A stretch of DNA of 64,000 bases, from contig JAPOUL010000117.1 in NCBI GenBank assembly GCA_026708685.1, positions 62,001-126,000 on the forward strand. Direction: 5' to 3'. Origin of the DNA: Bacteroidota bacterium (lineage in GTDB: Bacteria; Bacteroidota; Rhodothermia; Rhodothermales; Bin80). The stretch's first letter is position 1. Every line of letters starts with the position of its first letter. This document shows, in pieces, positions 56,001-64,000 of the stretch. Made by a program: the position numbers and the translations under genes. The notes beneath the pieces were generated by a model, which saw only the letters and a program-made list of their open reading frames with translations, ran no database searches and was not told the origin of the DNA.

Positions 56001-57791
56001 TCCGATTACATTCCATCCAAAGGATTGATCATTTTTGATCCAGGTGCAACCCGAGGCGTGATTCAAATTTCATTGAGTGAAGATGATAATATCACCGAAG
56101 ATGAAAAGAGGTTTGCTGTAAATCTTTTGGATGCCCAAGGGGCAGACATTTCAAAGGAAAAAGGAAGTGCAGAAGCTACGATCATTGATGATGACATCCA
56201 GACCGCAACAATTAGAATTGAGGATGCTGTGGCCAGTGAAAATGCCTCCTTTATCATATTCCAGGTCCACCTGTCTCAACCAAGTATGGATCCAGTCTTT
56301 ATCCAGTATCGAACGGAGGATGGGACTGCCATGGCGGGAGAAGATTATGCTCCCGTGTCTGGAGTCTTGGATTTTGCGTCAGGAACTGTGGAGGCTACCA
56401 TAACGGTTCCACTTTTGCACGATGAAATGAACTGGCACGAGGAAACATTCTCTGTTCATATTGAGACCTCCGAGCCTGTGACGCTGAATAAGTCTATCGC
56501 CGTGGCTACCATCAGGGAATCCAAGGATCAAGCCCCCAATGTGCTTCGTGCCTATACTGCCAGATTTATCCGTACAACTTCAGTCCAAGTTGTTGAAGCA
56601 CTTCAGCAGCGACTGCGACCTCAGCCGCCAGCCTGTTCGGCACAGAATCGATCAGATACCGCTCGGCTCTGGGACACTGCGTCTGCATGGAAACCTTCCC
56701 TTGGAGAGTTACTGGCCGGTTGTAGCGTTTCCAATAGCATCTCAACCCAAAATAATGGAAGTTTTAGTGTATGGGCACGGGGGGCTTATCGGCAGTTTCA
56801 AGGAAGAGACAGAGAGTCTCTTCGCATTAATAGTGATGTGACGACTGGGATGTTGGGGGCGGATTACAGATGGAATCCTCGTTGGATGGCTGGACTGCTC
56901 TTTTCTCATCATAGGGGGGATGGTGTGTTTCATTTACCCCAAGAAGCTGGAGAAATACATGCTACACTTACAGGTTTCTATCCGTATCTATCCTATAGAC
57001 ACCCACAATGGGAGATTTGGTTAAGCGGTGGCTTTGGCCAGGGAAATGCACAACTCAATAAAAATCCAAAACAGGATCTAACAGCCAGGTTTGGGGCTTT
57101 AGGCTTGCAGGGCGATCTGATTGCATGGAAATCTGCGAAGATTCGCTACTATGGCGATCTGTTGGCAACCGATGCAAAAGTAGGATCTTCCGAACAGCGT
57201 GTTGATATATACCGAGTTCGCATTGGATTAGAAGGAGCATTCTATATCAGTGAAGTAGTTCAACCTTTCTTGGAGGCTAATGTACGTCAGGATGGTGGGA
57301 ATGCAGAGACTGGACTAGGAATGGAGATAGGTGGAGGGGTTCGCGTTGCTGTTCCTCAATGGCAATTACGCACTGAACTACATTCTCAAAGACTTGTCAT
57401 GCATACGTCCGATGGTTTTACCGATTGGGGCGTTTCAGGAATGCTCCAAATTGGTAATGCATCCAGAGGATTTATGGCTACGCTCCGACCATCGTGGGGG
57501 CCCAGTCATGGGATGACCCTTTATCATCAGCAGACAATGCTGGATGCAAGCCCACTTCAGGAAGGGCACTACCGAACAGAACTGGAAATGGGATATGGTA
57601 TTGTATGGAGAGATGGAATTGTACGCTCCATCATTGGTATCACGGATTATCCTACGGGGAGGCAATTTCGTTTGGGTGGGCAGCTGCGTCCTTGGGAGCA
57701 GTTTAGTTTTTCGGTTTCAGGATTGGCCTATCAGCAAGAGGCATCCATAGGAAACTTCGGTGTGAATATGAGTGGTTCCATTCAGTATTAG
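53082..57791 (+). CDS. Giant Calx-beta repeat autotransporter with C-terminal beta-barrel
   Basis: 1569 residues. An N-terminal signal anchor (about 10-37, ALLVVLMVWGVIPILSVLNF) precedes a polar linker. About eight acidic Calx-beta-type repeats of about 100-115 residues follow (about 245-1150), each with a V-x-F start, an S-G-x-A-x-x-G-x-D-Y-like core and a closing T-I-x-D-D. A typical junction is ITIIDDDVSESDEAIIFTLS. They are expected to bind calcium and form a rod. A linker (AYTARFIRTTSVQVVEALQQ) resembles the stalk helix preceding autotransporter barrels. The last about 350 residues form a type V-like barrel (GSFSVWARGAYRQFQG to the terminal SGSIQY, an outer-membrane C-terminal signal). 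It is probably a surface adhesin or matrix protein. Confidence 0.85.
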   Translation: MLKHLSRCKNCALLVVLMVWGVIPILSVLNFGVDVYGQNHIPNPPTTDSEKYPSFTDLETESNNHVKTNQSLLSWNPALFNRKPSIGDHKHREHDKDSRQDSNSLPVLNSQGTRKDLIKSKDQFKRYEIQVDKEILQIDAGAFKKDVFGVWLSESPDHPVRISFEGSHPNLAFEPNELIFHQDNYAVKHSVTVYAINDQVQLSSSDGIKIIAHDVRLGKGSVDADHDGIVLRTISIEIDERADDEPGLVYELETFRIEEGEEDSDFYVGLKTKPSGPVTVTVTVIENTEDLSLENIGTKEVILNFPPNPTDRHWNDLKMVTVIAGNDLDTDDDDGKIKLVASGGGYDGQDEVVNVTITDNISAPGFPVVSFDKEESWFPDTRGGPHYIKVNIQPASTKRFQLKFDRSGDARWQTSDEDLIDYDIKEPIVVPANQGSMDMVVIVVGDGIDEPPEKAILTLQSTNDYAVGKPDVHILTIHDEEDQEEPEKPLVYFTSPSSSVDEDDVVHNVEVRIRPVASTDIVLEYDIGGNAQLISDYTVPSSVTLPANQESVNIPITIIDDDVSESDEAIIFTLSSSSEFNLGSEHHTVTIFDDNPEISVVNFVDSSQSVNEGDGDIFVLANINPSPSTGFTLRYSPTGDAVRGEDYTISNFVNVSANDTQIRIPISIIDDSDLEANETVILTLSEDSEYDIGNTFTHTLTILDNDTPVVEFTSSSESVLENVERHFIEVRIQPEPISGFTLNYSLSGTAVRFRDYGIPESVPVLAGQTNVEIPIVITNDTEDEEDETVIIMLDDSQGHRLGNNDVYTLIIRDDDDPRVDFLTSESEAPENIGVHNVVVSIQRASPVALTLNYSLSGSATRGKDYTIPEPVNVSAQMPFFNIPITIESDNESEGPETLIITLTDGVGYQGGIERGVHTLTIIDHDDGRPVIAIHEAEAEEGEEVIQLPVTLNPPSDQIVTVQYEDIEGSAKRGSDYIPSKGLIIFDPGATRGVIQISLSEDDNITEDEKRFAVNLLDAQGADISKEKGSAEATIIDDDIQTATIRIEDAVASENASFIIFQVHLSQPSMDPVFIQYRTEDGTAMAGEDYAPVSGVLDFASGTVEATITVPLLHDEMNWHEETFSVHIETSEPVTLNKSIAVATIRESKDQAPNVLRAYTARFIRTTSVQVVEALQQRLRPQPPACSAQNRSDTARLWDTASAWKPSLGELLAGCSVSNSISTQNNGSFSVWARGAYRQFQGRDRESLRINSDVTTGMLGADYRWNPRWMAGLLFSHHRGDGVFHLPQEAGEIHATLTGFYPYLSYRHPQWEIWLSGGFGQGNAQLNKNPKQDLTARFGALGLQGDLIAWKSAKIRYYGDLLATDAKVGSSEQRVDIYRVRIGLEGAFYISEVVQPFLEANVRQDGGNAETGLGMEIGGGVRVAVPQWQLRTELHSQRLVMHTSDGFTDWGVSGMLQIGNASRGFMATLRPSWGPSHGMTLYHQQTMLDASPLQEGHYRTELEMGYGIVWRDGIVRSIIGITDYPTGRQFRLGGQLRPWEQFSFSVSGLAYQQEASIGNFGVNMSGSIQY

Positions 57792-58060
57792 CGTCGATTC
57801 AATGCCGATAGAAACAGTGGATCAGTCGTATGCTATATCAGTAATCTATCGGTGCGTACATAAGGATGAATTTTGATGATAGATGGTCAAGAAATGGAAC
57901 CATTGAGGTGTATTGGGTTGAGATTTCTGATTGTCGCTACAATGTAGAGATTCAACCAAGATTCTTGTAACAGCATGATCACCTCCGCGAAAAGTACTCT
58001 GGTTCAATGATTCATACGTATCTTTGAATCTCATCACCATGATCTTTATCCTTACCAACA

Positions 58061-58510
58061 ATGTTGGAGAAGGTATTATTGTATACAAGAAGAGAAATAT
58101 TGGATAGGATTCGCATGATTCATCTTTACAAATGGTACAATTCTGAAGAAGAATTGTATGTGATTGCAGTTGGCATTGATTCAATTTTTGCACGATGCTA
58201 TAAGGTTCGTGATGGATATGTTATTCCACTGAAACCAACACTTGGCCAGTTTCTAAAATTCAATGCGGTGGATGAGGATTCCTTCAAGGGACCTATCCAT
58301 ACAACGATGGAGGATATTCGTAAACAATATGGACCAGTGATGACAAAAACTCCATACCACCTGATACGAATGGGTTTCAACCCCATACTCATGCCTATAC
58401 CTATTCCGACTTCAATGCCCGAAAATGATCTGCCCGAAACAATAGAGCAGACCTACAATGATTTGTATAGGAAAATATATGGAAACAGGGATGAGTATAC
58501 CGTGCAATAA
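58061..58510 (+). CDS. Hypothetical protein
   Basis: 149 residues from ATG 58061; an internal ATG at 58115 (MIHLYKWYNSEEELYVIAVG) is also possible. Composition looks coding, with a Pro/Met-rich run near the end (NPILMPIPIPTSMPE). No membrane segment, signal peptide or known motif is seen, and I do not recognise a family. It lies alone between the autotransporter and the GCS2 ligase. A ribosome site is not obvious. Confidence 0.5.
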   Translation: MLEKVLLYTRREILDRIRMIHLYKWYNSEEELYVIAVGIDSIFARCYKVRDGYVIPLKPTLGQFLKFNAVDEDSFKGPIHTTMEDIRKQYGPVMTKTPYHLIRMGFNPILMPIPIPTSMPENDLPETIEQTYNDLYRKIYGNRDEYTVQ

Positions 58511-58657
58511 CCTAAAATTCGGATAGTCATCAAATTTAATTGGCACTGCCTCTACCATCTTGTCTGATGAACAGGATCGAATAGCGTATATTTTAGAAAT
58601 TCTTGATTCTGAATTTGTATTTCTGTAATTATTGTTTAAGTTTTAACATTGAATTCA

Positions 58658-59809
58658 ATGTCTATTGCATCTGACATTCTCCGTGAGCCTTCGCTGACGG
58701 TGGGTATTGAAGAAGAATACTTAATTGTGGATCGCGAAACAGGTAAACTGATTCGTGAGGCATCTCCATCCATGCTCAAGGATGCGCGCCTTGCCCTCGG
58801 TGAACAAGTTTCCCAAGAGTTTTTTCAGTCTCAGATTGAAGTGGGTACTGCGGTGTGCAAGACCGTGCAAGAGGCTGGCAAAGATCTGAAACGGTTGCGT
58901 AGAATCGTTTCAGATGTGGTGGAACCCTATGGACTAGCCATCATCGCCTCCTCCTCCCATCCGTATGCAGGGTATCTCACGCAGCAGCATACCCCACGCC
59001 AGCGGTATGAAGATCTCGCAGAGGATATGCAGAAAATCGCTCAGAGAATGGTGATCTGCGGAATGCATATCCATGCGGGAATTGAAGATCATAATCTAAG
59101 AATAGATCTGATGAATCAGGCAGCGTATGTGTTACCCCATCTGCTAGCCCTCAGCTCGTCATCGCCCTTCTGGGAAGGACGAGATACTGGGCTTATGTCC
59201 TATCGTATTGCTGTGTGGAATGAATTTCCCCGAACTGGATTACCAGAGCATTTTGAGAGCTATGCCGAGCTGGAACGGCATGTGAGTATCCTGGCCCATG
59301 CGGGGGTGATAGAAGACAGTTCAAAAATCTGGTGGGACATCCGCCCAAGCCACCATTTCCCAACGCTGGAAATGCGGATCACCGATATTTGTACCAATAT
59401 TGATGATGCCATCTGCATCACCGCATTGTATCAGTGTTGGCTCCATATGTTATGGCGCTTGAGACGTGAAAATAAAAGATGGCGAAGCTATGCTAACATG
59501 CTACTCTATGAAAATCGATGGCTAGCCCAACGTTACGGCACCGATGGCAAGCTGATTGATTTTGGCAGAGGGGAAATGGTTCCCTATTCTGAGTTGACCG
59601 AAGAGCTCCTAGAACATATCATGAGTGATGCCGATGCTCTAGCATGTGTGGATGAAGTATTGCATGTGCGAACCATCTTGGAACGAGGAACCAGTGCACA
59701 CTGGCAACGAAGGACCTATCAGGAAGCAATCAACAACGGCAGTTCACCAGAAGCAGCAACCAAAGCTGTAGTTGACATGTTGATTCGTGAGACGATGAAC
59801 GGGGTTTGA
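58658..59809 (+). CDS. GCS2-family carboxylate-amine ligase (YbdK-like)
   Basis: 383 residues from ATG 58658; a TTG lies 9 bases earlier. LTVGIEEEYLIVDRETGKL is the N-terminal signature, with MHIHAGIEDHNLRIDLMNQ and SHHFPTLEMRITDICTNIDD carrying conserved nucleotide/metal-site residues of the glutamate-cysteine ligase type 2 family. YbdK has weak gamma-glutamyl-cysteine ligase activity in vitro; the natural substrate of most members is unsettled. The length fits (about 370-390). It is monocistronic and convergent with the DUF4249 gene, 7 bases between stops. Confidence 0.85.
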   Translation: MSIASDILREPSLTVGIEEEYLIVDRETGKLIREASPSMLKDARLALGEQVSQEFFQSQIEVGTAVCKTVQEAGKDLKRLRRIVSDVVEPYGLAIIASSSHPYAGYLTQQHTPRQRYEDLAEDMQKIAQRMVICGMHIHAGIEDHNLRIDLMNQAAYVLPHLLALSSSSPFWEGRDTGLMSYRIAVWNEFPRTGLPEHFESYAELERHVSILAHAGVIEDSSKIWWDIRPSHHFPTLEMRITDICTNIDDAICITALYQCWLHMLWRLRRENKRWRSYANMLLYENRWLAQRYGTDGKLIDFGRGEMVPYSELTEELLEHIMSDADALACVDEVLHVRTILERGTSAHWQRRTYQEAINNGSSPEAATKAVVDMLIRETMNGV

Positions 59810-59816
59810 AGAAGCC

Positions 59817-60701
59817 TTATTCTGGCGGAAACACCGTAAATCGGATACTGTCTCGTGCAACACTTCCAAATAGGCCATGAGCACCCGACAGACTTGGAAC
59901 GACGTTGGGAATCACACCTGGTCCAAAGGCCCCATCTCCCCCCTGTTGCTGCTCTGCTGAACGGATAAAATTGGTCAGGTTATCGTCAATAGCATTGACA
60001 TAGATAATATTGCGTCCAAAGAAACTCACTCCAATCCAGGGGTAGATCAACTCAATCGTATTATCTGGAAATTTGACAAAATTTCCTTCGGTAATGATGG
60101 GTGATGCAGTGATCCGAAAATCTTCCAGCGTCGTGTCATCATCATCTTCGATACTCCCCAATACGAAGGGGACAGCTACACTTGAATCAACATCTAAGGC
60201 TTCGGTTGCAAGGGTAAAATTGCTCTGGTTCTGATTGGAACCACGCCCAGGAGTGACACTAAGTACGAGTTGTTCATCACTGAGATACCTTCCTGATTCA
60301 CGCGAAGCACTCACAATTTCAACCGATGTCGGTACATTGGTGGTTCCTGTAATGGGGGTGGAAAGCCCTGGAACCATCACTTCAATCGTGTAGGCAGCTC
60401 CAGGCTGGATGAGATGCTCCTCGCCCTGATACATGTAGATGCCATCAAGAAACGGAGAGTGTTCGAGGAGTAATTCCGTGTTGGATGTTCGGAGAATGAC
60501 GCTTGCATTGGTGACGGCCAGGTCGGTAAATGAATTGGGATGATCTGTAGGGGCAAGCTCACTTACGCGCGCCCATGGCACTGGCTCATTGGCATATAAC
60601 GTAAGATCGACTACGATCCTGTTGTCAAGTACATTGAAATCTGCCGAATCACATCCAGCGATCATCCAAAGTAGACCGATGAAAAAAGACCATCTAAGCA
60701 T
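59817..60701 (-). CDS. DUF4249-family lipoprotein, partner of the TonB receptor
   Basis: 294 residues. N-terminal lipoprotein signal with lipobox IAGC (Cys17), then beta-rich domains (VVDLTLYANEPVPWARVSEL, IQPGAAYTIEVMVPG) typical of DUF4249 proteins. These occur downstream of carboxypeptidase-regulatory TonB receptors in Bacteroidota and probably act as surface or periplasmic partners in ligand capture. The ATG shares one base with the receptor stop (TAATG), indicating coupled translation. The exact ligand is unknown. Confidence 0.85.
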   Translation of the reverse strand: MLRWSFFIGLLWMIAGCDSADFNVLDNRIVVDLTLYANEPVPWARVSELAPTDHPNSFTDLAVTNASVILRTSNTELLLEHSPFLDGIYMYQGEEHLIQPGAAYTIEVMVPGLSTPITGTTNVPTSVEIVSASRESGRYLSDEQLVLSVTPGRGSNQNQSNFTLATEALDVDSSVAVPFVLGSIEDDDDTTLEDFRITASPIITEGNFVKFPDNTIELIYPWIGVSFFGRNIIYVNAIDDNLTNFIRSAEQQQGGDGAFGPGVIPNVVPSLSGAHGLFGSVARDSIRFTVFPPE

Positions 60702-62986
60702 TAGAACTTCAACGTCAAGGAAAGGTTAGGAAGAGGGACAGGAATTTGGGGAACGGTGTTACGAGTGAGCGTCCCGTCATCTTCAAACTGATTGAAGATA
60801 AACCAAGTGTTCTGCTGTGCATACGCGTTGATGACCTGCATCTGAAATTCATAGTCAGCAAATTGGCCCCAGGATCCATTGAGCGTCGCCCCAATATCAA
60901 GACGATGGTATGAAGGCAGCCGAGATTGATTCAGTCCAGGGGAAACTAAAAGATTGGTTTCATCTACACCATTGATCGGTGCTACACTATAAATGGTGTA
61001 AGCGGCCTCAGGGCGCGTATAGGCTTGTCCAGTTGCATAGGTAAATACAGCACCAAGCTCCCATTTTCGAGAAATCCTCCATAGTGCAGTGATATTCAAG
61101 TCATGAAGTCTGTCGTTACGGGGGACAAATCTGCGGGGCTCCCCTAATGCATCCTGATTCAGACTATCGAAAAATCGATCGGTGAAGGCCACAGTGTAAG
61201 CAATGAATCCATTGATCCGACCACTCTGTCGGGAGAGTTGTATTTCCGCACCGCGGGCGTTGCCTTGACCAAATTCAAACAGGTCAGGATAATCCTGTCC
61301 AGCGGGCTGGGTCAAGAACGGATCCCGAATAAAAAGCTGGCGCATGGTCCGATAATACAGCTCCGTGTCTAATGTGATATTATCAAGTAAATCAGTTTTC
61401 AATCCTACGATAAACTGATCTCCATAGGCAGGATCAACTCCTTCCCCGCTGGTGAGCCATAAGTCAAATCCCGAAAAAACCTCGTTACTGATGAGCGTTA
61501 GGAACTGAAAATATCGTCCAACACTTGCCTGTAAACGCATATTGGATCTCAACTGGTGTTCAACGGATAACCGGGGGGAAACAGTAAAATGACTTCCATT
61601 GCCATAAAAAGTGGCACGAACGCCCCCATTAATCGTCCAGTCAGGGGTAGGGCGATAGATGTCCTGCAGGTATAAGGCAGCATGCTCCACCCGATTACGA
61701 GTGGAAAACACTTCTCGGTTATCAAAAAAATTGGTCAGGGGTGCGTTGAAGACTCCCGTCCAGAGTCCACCCGCGATTTCATGTTTGGAGTTCGGGTAGT
61801 ACTCAAAATCTGCACGTAATGAGGTTTCCACGATACGGTTGACCTGCTTAAAATTGGTGCCACTCACGGTGGCACTGGGTGTGGATTCATACCAAGTTGA
61901 ATTAATGGTTGCACTGGTGAACAATTGGTTGGACCAGAGATGCGTCCATGTTCCGGCAATCGTTCGATTGCCATAATTGAGTTTTACTTCAATTCCGTCA
62001 ATAAATGTAGAGCGTAGATAATCCGACCCTGCATAGAATGAGAGAGACAGCTTGTCGTTGCTGGACGCGTCGAAATTGATTTTTCCATTAAAATCATAAA
62101 AATAGAATGCTTTTGGTACTGCATCAATGTCCCCAAACGCCGCAAGGAGGGGTTCAAGAGTTGAACGGCGAAGAGCAACCATCCATGATCCTCGGGAGTA
62201 CGGGCCCTCTGCGAATGCCCGCGATGCCAGCAACCCAATACTTACTTTCCCATGGGTTTCCCGTCGATTCCCATCTTTATTTTGTACATCTACGACCGAT
62301 CCAAGAACACCGCCATAACTGGATGGAAACCCACCTTTGTAGAGACGTACATCCTTAATGGCATCAGTATTGAAGGTCGAGAAAAATCCAAATACATGGC
62401 TTGGATTATAGATTTTCGTCCGGTCAAGTAGAATCAGAGTTTGGCCAGGATCTCCTCCACGGATATACAGTCCACTGGAAAAATCAGAGGATTGTGCAAC
62501 GCCGGGTAGAAGTTGGAGTGTACGAAATACATCAGGTTCAAACACTTGAGGTAATTGCTGGACTGTAGCCACCGTAATCTGATTGACTCCAATGGAGCGG
62601 ATTTCTTCTTCTGTAATCCGATCCGCAGTCACTTCAACCGTTTCAAGAAGTTCAGAGGTAGGCGTGAGTTCTATATCAAGCCGGATGGATTCGCCGGGGG
62701 CAAAGGTGAGTTCACGAAGGATAGTATCGTATCCAATATAGGAAAAACGAACCGTATAGGTTCCAGACTCAATACCCGATACCGCATAGTAGCCAGATAG
62801 GTTCGTGACCGCACCACGTAATGATTCTTCAAAAAGAACATTCGCAGAAATAAGGGTTTCGCCATTGGATGCATCCGTAATAAATCCATCCAGTGCTCCT
62901 AGATCTTGCCCATCAACCACCGCAGTGAAAAACGTCAAGCAAGATAAGAAGGTACCTATCCGAAGAAGTAATTCTCTACGGAGCAA
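60701..62986 (-). CDS. TonB-dependent receptor with carboxypeptidase-regulatory-like domain
   Basis: About 761 residues if translation starts at the TTG at 62986 (LLRRELLLRIGTFLSCL, which gives a good signal peptide ending VVDGQ). No ATG or GTG exists upstream within reach. Further TTG codons at 63004 and 63061 are possible, the last overlapping serS. Domains: beta-sandwich at the start of the mature protein (GALDGFITDASNGETLISAN), plug (SSGLYIRGGDPGQTLILLDR, GGFPSSYGGVLGSVVDVQN) and a large barrel ending PLPNLSLTLKF. It imports a ligand across the outer membrane and is coupled by TAATG to the DUF4249 lipoprotein. The family is clear, the ligand unknown. The start is uncertain. Confidence 0.87.
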   Translation of the reverse strand: MLRRELLLRIGTFLSCLTFFTAVVDGQDLGALDGFITDASNGETLISANVLFEESLRGAVTNLSGYYAVSGIESGTYTVRFSYIGYDTILRELTFAPGESIRLDIELTPTSELLETVEVTADRITEEEIRSIGVNQITVATVQQLPQVFEPDVFRTLQLLPGVAQSSDFSSGLYIRGGDPGQTLILLDRTKIYNPSHVFGFFSTFNTDAIKDVRLYKGGFPSSYGGVLGSVVDVQNKDGNRRETHGKVSIGLLASRAFAEGPYSRGSWMVALRRSTLEPLLAAFGDIDAVPKAFYFYDFNGKINFDASSNDKLSLSFYAGSDYLRSTFIDGIEVKLNYGNRTIAGTWTHLWSNQLFTSATINSTWYESTPSATVSGTNFKQVNRIVETSLRADFEYYPNSKHEIAGGLWTGVFNAPLTNFFDNREVFSTRNRVEHAALYLQDIYRPTPDWTINGGVRATFYGNGSHFTVSPRLSVEHQLRSNMRLQASVGRYFQFLTLISNEVFSGFDLWLTSGEGVDPAYGDQFIVGLKTDLLDNITLDTELYYRTMRQLFIRDPFLTQPAGQDYPDLFEFGQGNARGAEIQLSRQSGRINGFIAYTVAFTDRFFDSLNQDALGEPRRFVPRNDRLHDLNITALWRISRKWELGAVFTYATGQAYTRPEAAYTIYSVAPINGVDETNLLVSPGLNQSRLPSYHRLDIGATLNGSWGQFADYEFQMQVINAYAQQNTWFIFNQFEDDGTLTRNTVPQIPVPLPNLSLTLKF

Positions 62987-63032
62987 AATAGACCAATAAT
63001 CCAAAATAGGATAGGGTTTAGTGATCAGGAAA

Positions 63033-64000
63033 CTAAGGTGAGCAAACCGAAGGCAGTTCAAAAGAACCGTCCTCCTTTTGGTTGTTTTCTAACAAGGCTG
63101 CAACAATTCTTGGCAAAGCAAGTGCACTACCATTAAGGGTATGAACCAGTTGCGGCCTCCCGCCATGTTCAGGTCGAAATTTGAGATTCAATCGCCGTGC
63201 CTGATAGTCAGTAAAGTTGGAAATGGACGACACTTCAAGCCATCTTCTCTGGCCAGCACTCCACACTTCTAAATCGTACTGCTTCGTTTGATTAAAACCC
63301 ATTTCACCAGCACACATCAGCAAGCATCGATAGGGTAGTTCAAGAATTTTTAAGAGATGTTCAGCGTGACGGCGCATGTCTTCTAAGACATCATAACTAT
63401 GCTCTGGATGTGTTAGTTGTACAATCTCCACTTTATCAAACTGATGCAATCGGTTGAGTCCACGTACATGGGCTCCATACGAACCCGCTTCGCGCCTCCA
63501 ACATGGGGAATGTGCACAAAGTCGGACGGGAAGATCGGACTCAGCAAGGATTTCATCACGATAATAATTGGTCAAGGGCACCTCGGCTGTTGGGATAGGA
63601 TAAAATCCATCTCCGACAGAATACATCTGTCCCTCTTTATCGGGGAGCTGTCCGGTGCCCTGTGCACTGGCAGGATTGACAAATAGGGGCGGCCGAACTT
63701 CGGTATAGTCAGGAGTCGCCGTGTCAATAAATAGCTGGATCAGAGTGCGGTGCAACTGGGCACCAATTCCCATATAAAATGGGAACCCAGCTCCAGCTAC
63801 CTTGGCACCCCGTTCAAAATCAATCATGCCATGCCGAGTAGCAATCTCCCAATGGGGCAGGGGAGTAAACTCAAAGGCAGGGATTTCCCCATGCGTATGC
63901 AGGATGACGTTATTTGCTTCGGTCAGCCCATCGGGTACGCTTTCATGAGGTATGTTGGGTATAGCCAAGAGTAATTCAGAAAGGGCATTCTCAGATGAGG
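63033..64000 (-). CDS. serS: Seryl-tRNA synthetase, C-terminal part (5' end beyond window)
   Basis: The frame is open to the window edge, so about 320 residues of a normally about 425-residue enzyme are visible. The helical tRNA-binding arm, start and promoter are outside. Class II motif 2 is seen in CWRREAGSYGAHVRGLNRLH with HQFDKVEIV following. Motif 3 appears in TLNGSALALPRIVAALLENN, with EVSSISNFTDYQARR before it. PNIPHESVPDG is also a conserved SerRS segment. It charges tRNA-Ser in the cytoplasm. The TonB receptor gene downstream on the same strand starts about 45 bases after the stop. Confidence 0.95.
   Translation of the reverse strand, partial: SSENALSELLLAIPNIPHESVPDGLTEANNVILHTHGEIPAFEFTPLPHWEIATRHGMIDFERGAKVAGAGFPFYMGIGAQLHRTLIQLFIDTATPDYTEVRPPLFVNPASAQGTGQLPDKEGQMYSVGDGFYPIPTAEVPLTNYYRDEILAESDLPVRLCAHSPCWRREAGSYGAHVRGLNRLHQFDKVEIVQLTHPEHSYDVLEDMRRHAEHLLKILELPYRCLLMCAGEMGFNQTKQYDLEVWSAGQRRWLEVSSISNFTDYQARRLNLKFRPEHGGRPQLVHTLNGSALALPRIVAALLENNQKEDGSFELPSVCSP

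Overview
The window looks like chromosome of a Gram-negative bacterium of the Bacteroidota/Rhodothermota lineage. I infer a Rhodothermia- or Balneolia-like, probably aquatic or host-associated organism. The evidence is an ECF sigma / FecR / STN-type TonB receptor cassette, three TonB-dependent receptors (one coupled to a DUF4249 lipoprotein), DUF4293 and DUF4175 proteins typical of this lineage, and a promoter matching the Bacteroidota TTTG-N20-TANNTTTG consensus before the exbB operon. No rRNA, tRNA, CRISPR array, prophage or replication origin was seen. One insertion-sequence remnant is present.

Layout. 1-5.8 kb (minus): nucleoside transporter, ECF sigma, FecR anti-sigma and a TonB receptor cut by the window edge. 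6.1-11.7 kb (plus): UvrD/PcrA helicase, DUF4268 nuclease-like protein, acetyl-CoA synthetase. 11.7-14.5 kb (minus): BadF-type kinase overlapping a penicillin-acylase-family Ntn-hydrolase. 14.6-23.2 kb (plus): S41 protease, an ExbB / small membrane protein / ExbD / ExbD operon with promoter and terminator, NAD-type isocitrate dehydrogenase, DUF4293 protein, and a 983-residue solitary adenine-specific DNA methyltransferase. 23.3-34.2 kb (minus): a tightly packed nine-gene catabolic operon with a Gfo/Idh/MocA oxidoreductase, CoA-transferase, enoyl-CoA hydratase, choline-dehydrogenase-like GMC flavoenzyme, aldehyde dehydrogenase, sugar-type ABC binding protein with two permeases but no ATPase, and a second GMC oxidoreductase. 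It diverges from etfBA. 36.4-38.8 kb: a decayed coiled-coil gene, a chromate transporter and a DCC-family protein. 38.8-42.2 kb (minus): a 1120-residue DUF4175 protein. 42.2-51.6 kb: a gene-poor accessory-looking stretch with an IS1595-type remnant and two paralogous ATPases, enclosing glgC, a coupled lipoprotein and a BtuB-like receptor. 51.6-57.8 kb: pyrF with an ABM-domain gene, then a 1569-residue Calx-beta autotransporter. 58-64 kb: a hypothetical gene, a GCS2-family ligase, DUF4249 plus TonB receptor, and serS cut by the edge.

How the genes fit together. ExbB/ExbD proteins would energise the three TonB receptors, though no tonB gene is in the window. The sigma/FecR/STN-receptor set is a surface-signalling regulon. 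The nine-gene operon reads as uptake of a small organic or sugar-like solute, then alcohol to aldehyde to acid oxidation, CoA activation and hydration. EtfAB, acetyl-CoA synthetase and isocitrate dehydrogenase could carry the products into central metabolism.

The least ordinary features are as follows. One of two paralogous ATPases appears to need a -1 shift on an A8 run just after its start codon, and its sister has lost the Walker B acidic residues. A small membrane/coiled-coil gene is interrupted by three in-frame stops with its frame otherwise intact. A Calx-beta autotransporter is present, as are the unassigned catabolic operon and the solitary methyltransferase with a nuclease-like N-terminus.
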